Part shown: piece by piece, positions 58,925 through 64,000 of the stretch | Layout of the letters: the number at the start of each line of letters is the position of its first letter | Numbering within the stretch: position 1 is the first letter of the stretch | From: Strigamia acuminata | Taxonomy: Eukaryota > Arthropoda > Chilopoda > Geophilomorpha > Linotaeniidae | Reading direction: 5' to 3' | Length of the DNA stretch: 64,000 nucleotides | Assembly: GCA_949358305.1 (NCBI GenBank) | Contig: OX442314.1 | Coordinates: 7,133,087-7,197,086, forward strand | Program-made: the position numbers and the translations under genes | The notes under the pieces: model-generated | Told to the model about the DNA's origin: nothing | Database searches by the model: none | What the model saw: the letters and a program-made list of their open reading frames with translations, nothing else

Positions 58925-59215
58925 TCAGGTTGCCATGGAGAAGACTGCCTCTTTACAGCGTAAAAAACGACCTCGTCTTTGCGCTATTTTAACCACCTCT
59001 TCAAATGACAACTTCGAAAGATCGATTTTGGTTTGCGGAGTAGACACTACGGTGTTTGGCGACGAACGGACAGGCGACATTCCATGTGAGACACAATGTT
59101 TTTCTAGATTCGACGTTTGCATCCAAATATCCTGACTTGTAAATTCCTGCGGGCTCGTCTCATAGTTCGAACTGGACGGCGATCTTGATCTTGCGCCATG
59201 TCTACTCTTCGTGTT
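58925..59215 (-). CDS. Unrecognised open frame, 96 codons
   Basis: Open on the minus strand from just after a TAG near 59216 to a TGA at 58925. It starts with an Arg/Ser-rich stretch (RSRSPSSSN) and continues with SFEEVVKIAQRRGR near the end. The first internal ATG would give 65 residues. Composition is protein-like, unlike the flanks. It could be a first exon or a remnant of a transposon gag-like gene. I recognise no family. Confidence 0.28.
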   Translation of the reverse strand, partial: NTKSRHGARSRSPSSSNYETSPQEFTSQDIWMQTSNLEKHCVSHGMSPVRSSPNTVVSTPQTKIDLSKLSFEEVVKIAQRRGRFLRCKEAVFSMAT

Positions 59216-60240
59216 CTAACTCTGCGCCCTCCGCCATTTTCCCTTGTAAGTTCCTTAACTTGTGGCATTGTTAGTCAAAAAGATAGATAAGAAAGAAACA
59301 GACCGTCTAATGCTAACAAAACAAAATGGAGGTTTGCAATTTTCGCAAAAATTGTTCAGGTTCAAATACTAAAGCCAGGCCCCCAAGTGTCGTGACCCTG
59401 TATTTTAATTAATCTAACTGAATATTAAAAGAACTAACAGTCACGGTGGGTTGCCGCGACAGGACTTACTAATACTAAAATAACTCTAATAATCTTCAAC
59501 TAACTAATGAAAGATGGTGGAAATTCAATAAGAACAATTGAATTTCTCAAAATAATACAATGATTTATTCTGACTGGAAATACAGCAGTATTAAAATTGT
59601 TTTACTTAAATAAGTATGATATAATAAAATAAAATAAACTTAAAACTAATATTAGTGAAAAGAAAAGACAAATGAAATCTCTTTTTTGATTTTTCTTCTA
59701 ACTTCCACAGGAAGCACATCCTGCCTGGCTTAGGGGACGCAGGCTCATTGCCCTGCAAAGGCTCTTTCTTTACACAAATCTATTTTTTTATGCTATACAA
59801 AATAGGACAAAAGTATTTCTGATAAGAAAAAAAAAACCATCAAATAATAATTTAACCCTTCGGTGACTACTGGGTCACCGCAATACTGGGTGAACCAAAA
59901 GTCTGTTCTCCTCAAATATTTCTTCAGCAATTGCATCTAGGCCAACTTTGATGAAGCGATCGTATAGGAAGTTGGGTGAGAGCAATCCAATAATGTCATC
60001 AAATTTGACCTTGAAGGCCATTTTCAAGGTCATTCACTTGCTAACTTCTAAACCAATCAGGTTAGAGCAAAAAGTCAATTACAAAGTTGTAGAGCACCAT
60101 CAAATTAGTACTATCCAACTTATCTTAAACAATGCTTTATTCTCATGATATAAACCTGTAAATAAATTTTCAGGTAAAAATTTTGCAACTAAGAAACTTG
60201 TAGTGGTCTCAAACTTTTTTCCACCACTGTATATCCTTGG
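59216..60240. other. Intergenic DNA ending in a Tc1-like terminus
   Basis: At about 60195-60229, read on the minus strand, the sequence starts CAGTGGTGGAAAAAAGTTTG, a Tc1/mariner-like terminal repeat next to TA. The matching left end was not found. No gene. Confidence 0.4.
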
Positions 60241-60254
60241 CACGTGCAACGCAA

Positions 60255-60480
60255 ACTTTTTATAAACATTTATAATTTTTATTATAACTTTTTTACAATT
60301 TTTTTAATATAATTTTTTTGCAATTTTTTTTATTATAATTTTTTTACAATCTTTTTTATTATAACTTTTTCACAATTTTTTTATTAAAATTTTTTTAAAA
60401 TTTTTTTTATTGTAACTTTTTCACAATTTTTTTTTTATATATTTTTTACAATTTTTTTTATATTTTCTTTATAATTTTAA
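60255..60480. repeat. T-rich minisatellite
   Basis: Degenerate units of ACAATTTTTTTTATTATAA, about 29 bp each. Confidence 0.75.
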
Positions 60481-61012
60481 GTTTTTCCAACCTCTATTAG
60501 CACATACGAATAATTTCTGTTTTGTTTGAATTTTTTATTCTCACGTGAAAATGCATTTACGATAAATATTTTTTAAATAAAAAGAAAAATAAAGATAAAA
60601 TAAAATAAATGCATTTTCAAGTGCTAAAAAAATTATTCACAAAAAAAATAATATTTTTAAATAAAAAAATCTATGTTATGACAAAGTGTATGAAATTGCA
60701 TGAGAAATTACGAAAAAATGAAGAAACATTTGAAAATTTTTGAAACAATTTTGAGAAAAATTGAAAAGCTTAAAATTATAAAAAAAACTTATAATAATAA
60801 TTATAAAATTTTACCCTCGAATCAAATATATTTTTAATGTATTTTTTTTATTGCTATTTCATATTTATTCTGATAATCAACAGTCAATAAATGCTAATTA
60901 ATTAAAATATTAAAATTCTAAGTGTCGCATCAACTCAATTGAATAGAATTAATCAAACTCTATTCATATTCAATCACTTGTCCATTAAACATTAATTACT
61001 TCATTCTTTCCA

Positions 61013-61018
61013 TATAAA
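61013..61018 (+). promoter_or_regulatory. TATA box of the defensin-like gene
   Basis: TATAAA about 25 bases upstream of a GGCAGTCTC initiator-like site near 61037 and about 100 bases upstream of the start codon. Confidence 0.5.
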
Positions 61019-61116
61019 CCGTATCGCAACTACGGCAGTCTCATCACAATCCAGCCCCGCAGATCTTCCACAAGCCACCTGTCAACTTTTTTCTTCTACG
61101 AGAGCATCCATTGAAA

Positions 61117-61351
61117 ATGAAATTACAAATCATCTTCTTTTGTGTTTTTGTTATTCTGTCCTGCATGGGTAAGTTATATTTTGCTCCAAAATAATCAGAT
61201 CATTCATGAGCATTAACATGTTTTAATTTGGTTAGCAATCACGACTAATGCGGACTGTAGAACTGAAAGTTGCCAATACGATTGTCAATTTGGTAATCGG
61301 AATGGTGTTTGTACCGGTACACCAAAAAAGTGTATATGCAGGCCCTCATAA
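61117..61351 (+). CDS. Defensin-like secreted cysteine-rich peptide (55 aa, two exons)
   Basis: Exon 1 61117-61168 and exon 2 61236-61351 join in phase 1 at consensus sites (GGTAAGTT; TTGGTTAG). Residues 1-23 are a hydrophobic signal peptide ending TNA. The mature part, 32 residues, has six cysteines at 25, 30, 34, 43, 50 and 52, spaced C-x4-C-x3-C-x8-C-x6-C-x1-C. It has the GxC and CxC motifs of the CS-alpha-beta fold found in invertebrate defensins and related channel-active peptides. It is short for a defensin, and its target cannot be told from sequence. A phase-1 intron just after the signal peptide fits the family. AT-rich AATAAA signals follow near 61430. Confidence 0.72.
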
Positions 61352-61530
61352 AGGACAACTTGAGACGATCGAGGCACCATCAACGTAAACATTTTAACAA
61401 TTTTAACAATCAATGGAAATAATTTAAAGAAAATAAAAATAAAATAAAAATAAAATGATTGTGAATTTCCTTTCTAAAAAATCCAATTGGCAACCTTTTT
61501 TTTAAAGGCTTTTATTTAACTTGACTTGAA
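61352..61530. other. 3' flank of the defensin-like gene
   Basis: Contains several AATAAA-like runs at 61425-61455 suitable for polyadenylation. Nothing else. Confidence 0.4.
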
Positions 61531-61533
61531 CGT

Positions 61534-61551
61534 TTGTGTGTGTGTATGTGT

Positions 61552-61622
<71 letters not shown>
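61534..61622. repeat. (GT)n microsatellite
   Basis: About 44 dinucleotides with a few TATG interruptions. Confidence 0.95.
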
Positions 61623-61657
61623 TGGTTCAACGTCCGGTCACGTCACGTGACCTGTTA

Positions 61658-61810
61658 CCGTACTGCCTCGATTTAACGCCGGGCCTCAATTAAACGCCGG
61701 GGGGCTAGCGGCGTGTAGTGCACTAAATGCCACCGAAAGCCGACCCGCCCGGGAGGGGGTTGACTCAGAAAAATTAATAAACGCCCCGGCGTTAAATCGA
61801 GGCAGTACGG
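61658..61810. mobile_element. Tc1/mariner- or pogo-type MITE
   Basis: The ends CCGTACTGCCTCGATTTAAC and GTTAAATCGAGGCAGTACGG are perfect inverted repeats, extended by CGCC on the inner side. TA occurs directly on each side (61656-61657 and 61811-61812). The 153-bp interior is GC-rich and non-coding. Confidence 0.88.
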
Positions 61811-61812
61811 TA

Positions 61813-62631
61813 AGTAACTTTTCAAACCGCAGCGCCACCTGGCGGAAACCGTGTCCTTTAATGGATGCCAAAATGTTCGCCGATACAAATTTTGATGTTT
61901 TTGATACTAAAAAAAAAGGTTCTAAAAATTCTGAAACCAGGCTACACCTCGTTGAAACAAAAATTCCTATCTGTCTATATATTTTTTTTTAAATATTATT
62001 TAGAAAAAGTACTTTGTTGAAAGTTTTTTGGCACGATCACGGCAATCACGAAACAATCTGCGGTAGTAGCGCACTCTGGCAGCAATTTGAAAAACCAATT
62101 TGAAAGCCTTTTTCCAAAACGTAGTTTTTTATATTTACTTGTTTTAATTGTCATAATTGTCTTTTTAAAGGAAAGGCATATAAGAGAGTTACTGCCAAAC
62201 AAGAGGTACAGTATGTCCCAAATAGCTTTACTATACTATAAACTGTCTTGTGATGTTAAAAGGTAAAAAACAAACCCACAAACACCAAAAACACTTAAAA
62301 CACGACTTTTTGAATGCAGCCATTGTTAACAAATTGATTGGACCTTTGAACCATCTTTAAATTTGTCACCCAATAATCAATAAGTACAAGTTATTTCCAA
62401 TACACGAGTTTTAAATATGTTCTGTAGCAAGTTAGATAGAATACAGATAACACTTCAGTGAGCAGGAACAGGCCAAGATTAAGACAACTAGCTCCTGCAG
62501 TTCACCGATTGTTGACGGATGATGCCAATAAACTAAGATGTAACTTAATCGGCTGTCATGATTTTGTCAAATCAAACACCATGAGAGCAAGCGATGTGAC
62601 AAATTAAAAGTGCTATTTATGAATAACACTA
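61813..62631. other. Intergenic DNA, nothing recognised
   Basis: No supportable exon, RNA gene or element. Short ORFs on the minus strand lack recognisable domains. Confidence 0.4.
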
Positions 62632-64000
62632 CCCCAAACGATCCCAAACGACGCCCAAACAAGCTGCAAACAACCTCCAAGCGAACGACCCCCAAACGAA
62701 CGACCCCCAAACGAACGACCCCCAAACAACTCCCAAACGACCCCCAAACGACTCCCAAACGATCTCTAAACGACCTCCAAACAACCCCTAAACGACCCCT
62801 AAACGACCGTCAAACGACCTTTAAACAAACGACCCTCAAAACGACCCTCAAACGATCCCCAAACAACCTCCAAACATCCCCAAACCACTCCCAAACGTTC
62901 CCCAAATGACTACCAAACGATCCCCAAACGATCTCTAAACGATCCCTAAACAATCCCTAAACGACTTCCAAACGAACCACAAACAACCTCCAAAACGATC
63001 CCTAAAAAGACCTCCAAACGACCCCTAAACGTCCCCTAAACGACTCCTAAATGACCCCCAAACAACCTTTAAACAAACGACCCTCACAACGACCCTCATA
63101 CGATCCCCAAACAAACGACCCTCAAAACGACCCTCATACGATCCCCAAACAACTCCTAAACAACCCCCAAACGACCTCCAAACAAATGACCCCCAAACAA
63201 CTCCCAAACGCCCCCAAACGACTACCAAACGATCCCCAAACGATCTCTAAACGATCCCTAAACAATCCCTAAACGACTTCCAAACGAACCACAAACAACC
63301 TCCAAAACGATCCCTAAAAAGACCTCCAAACGACCCCTAAACGTCCCCTAAACGACTCCTAAATGACCCCCAAACAACCTTTAAACAAACGACCCTCACA
63401 ACGACCCTCATACGATCCCCAAACAAACGACCCTCAAAACGACCCTCATACGATCCCCAAACAACTTCTAAACAACCCCCAAACGACCTCCAAACAAATG
63501 ACCCCCAAACAACTCCCAAACGCCCCCAAACGACTACCAAACGATCCCCAAACGATCTCTAAACGATCCCTAAACGATTCCTAAACGACTTCCAAACGAA
63601 CCACCCTCAAACAACCCCCAAACGACCTCCAAACAACCCCCAAACGACGTCTAAACAACTCTTAAACAATCCCCAAATGACCTCTAGACGACCCCCAACA
63701 ACCCCCAAACGACCTCCAAACGAACAATCCCAAACAATCCCTAAACGACCTTTTAACGACCCCCTTACAATCCCCAAACGACCTCCAAACGACCCCCAAA
63801 CGACCCCCCAAACAACCCCCAAACGACCTCCAAACGAACAAGTCCCAAACAACCTCCAAACGACCCCCAAACGACTCCCAAACGATCCCTAAACGATCTC
63901 TAAACGATTCCCAAACAATCCCTATAAGATTTCCAAACGACCCCCAAACAACCCCCAAACGACCTCTAAACTACTCCCAAACGAACCCCAAACGTGCTCC
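62632..64000. repeat. C-rich 11-bp satellite, block 3, with 312-bp higher-order units
   Basis: The same CCCCCAAACGA-type units as at 52722-53340. From 62908 a 312-bp block repeats (starts at 62908, 63220 and 63532), the first two copies being nearly identical and the third diverging. The array runs off the window. The ORFs in it repeat at the same 312-bp offset and are not genes. Confidence 0.94.

Noticed and set aside
62567-63958. Thr/Pro- or Gly/Val-rich protein genes
   Set aside because: ORFs recur exactly at the 312-bp satellite period and in both strands.
1-64000. tRNA genes
   Set aside because: A visual scan for A-box and B-box pairs with cloverleaf potential gave none I could support. 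A tRNAscan run would decide this.

Overview
This window is animal nuclear DNA, very AT-rich and full of introns. An arthropod, perhaps a hexapod, is the best fit. The reasons are a reticulon whose C-terminus resembles insect Rtnl1 (P-I-G-K-K), a defensin-like CS-alpha-beta peptide gene, and hAT, Tc1/pogo and Ty1/copia remnants. All gene models below were built by hand from exon homology, GT/AG sites and codon phase. No RNA or database evidence was available.

Three complete, conserved genes fill the left half. (1) SPTLC2, minus strand, 3740-13714: 11 coding exons, 530 aa, the catalytic subunit of serine palmitoyltransferase. (2) A reticulon gene, plus strand, 20120-24442: a common five-exon reticulon-homology module, with three candidate first exons and an optional 36-nt exon that all join in the same phase. 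(3) GNPAT, minus strand, 26138-33690: 15 coding exons, 682 aa, peroxisomal dihydroxyacetone-phosphate acyltransferase ending in the peroxisomal signal AKL. One GNPAT exon is interrupted by 200 N. The flanks overlap by 9 bp, and collapsing them restores frame and length, so the gap looks like an assembly artefact. The reticulon and GNPAT genes are tail-to-tail.

From 34.4 to 58 kb lies a tandem cluster of five GT31 (beta-1,3-galactosyltransferase-like) genes on the plus strand. Each has a non-coding 5' exon, an exon A (membrane anchor and RRxxxRNTWG) and an exon B (DDD and EDVF motifs). Copies 1, 3 and 4 look intact. Copies 2 and 5 are damaged, and both breakpoints lie in a 42-bp minisatellite that grew inside a hAT-like MITE in the shared intron. 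A roughly 250-bp copy of the GNPAT promoter and start codon sits in front of copy 5, which shows that the duplicated block reached into GNPAT. Between copies 4 and 5 are a 3.8-kb non-coding repeat, a palindromic Tc1 remnant, an 11-bp C-rich satellite and a Ty1/copia RNase H fragment.

The right end holds a two-exon gene for a 55-aa secreted defensin-like peptide (61117-61351) and more of the C-rich satellite, there arranged in 312-bp higher-order units.

Almost every large intron carries its own private minisatellite, and these arrays produce most of the spurious long ORFs in the window. SPTLC2 (ER sphingolipid synthesis), reticulon (ER shape), GNPAT (ether lipids) and GT31 (Golgi glycosylation) all act in the endomembrane and lipid system. 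I see no evidence that they form a regulated unit.
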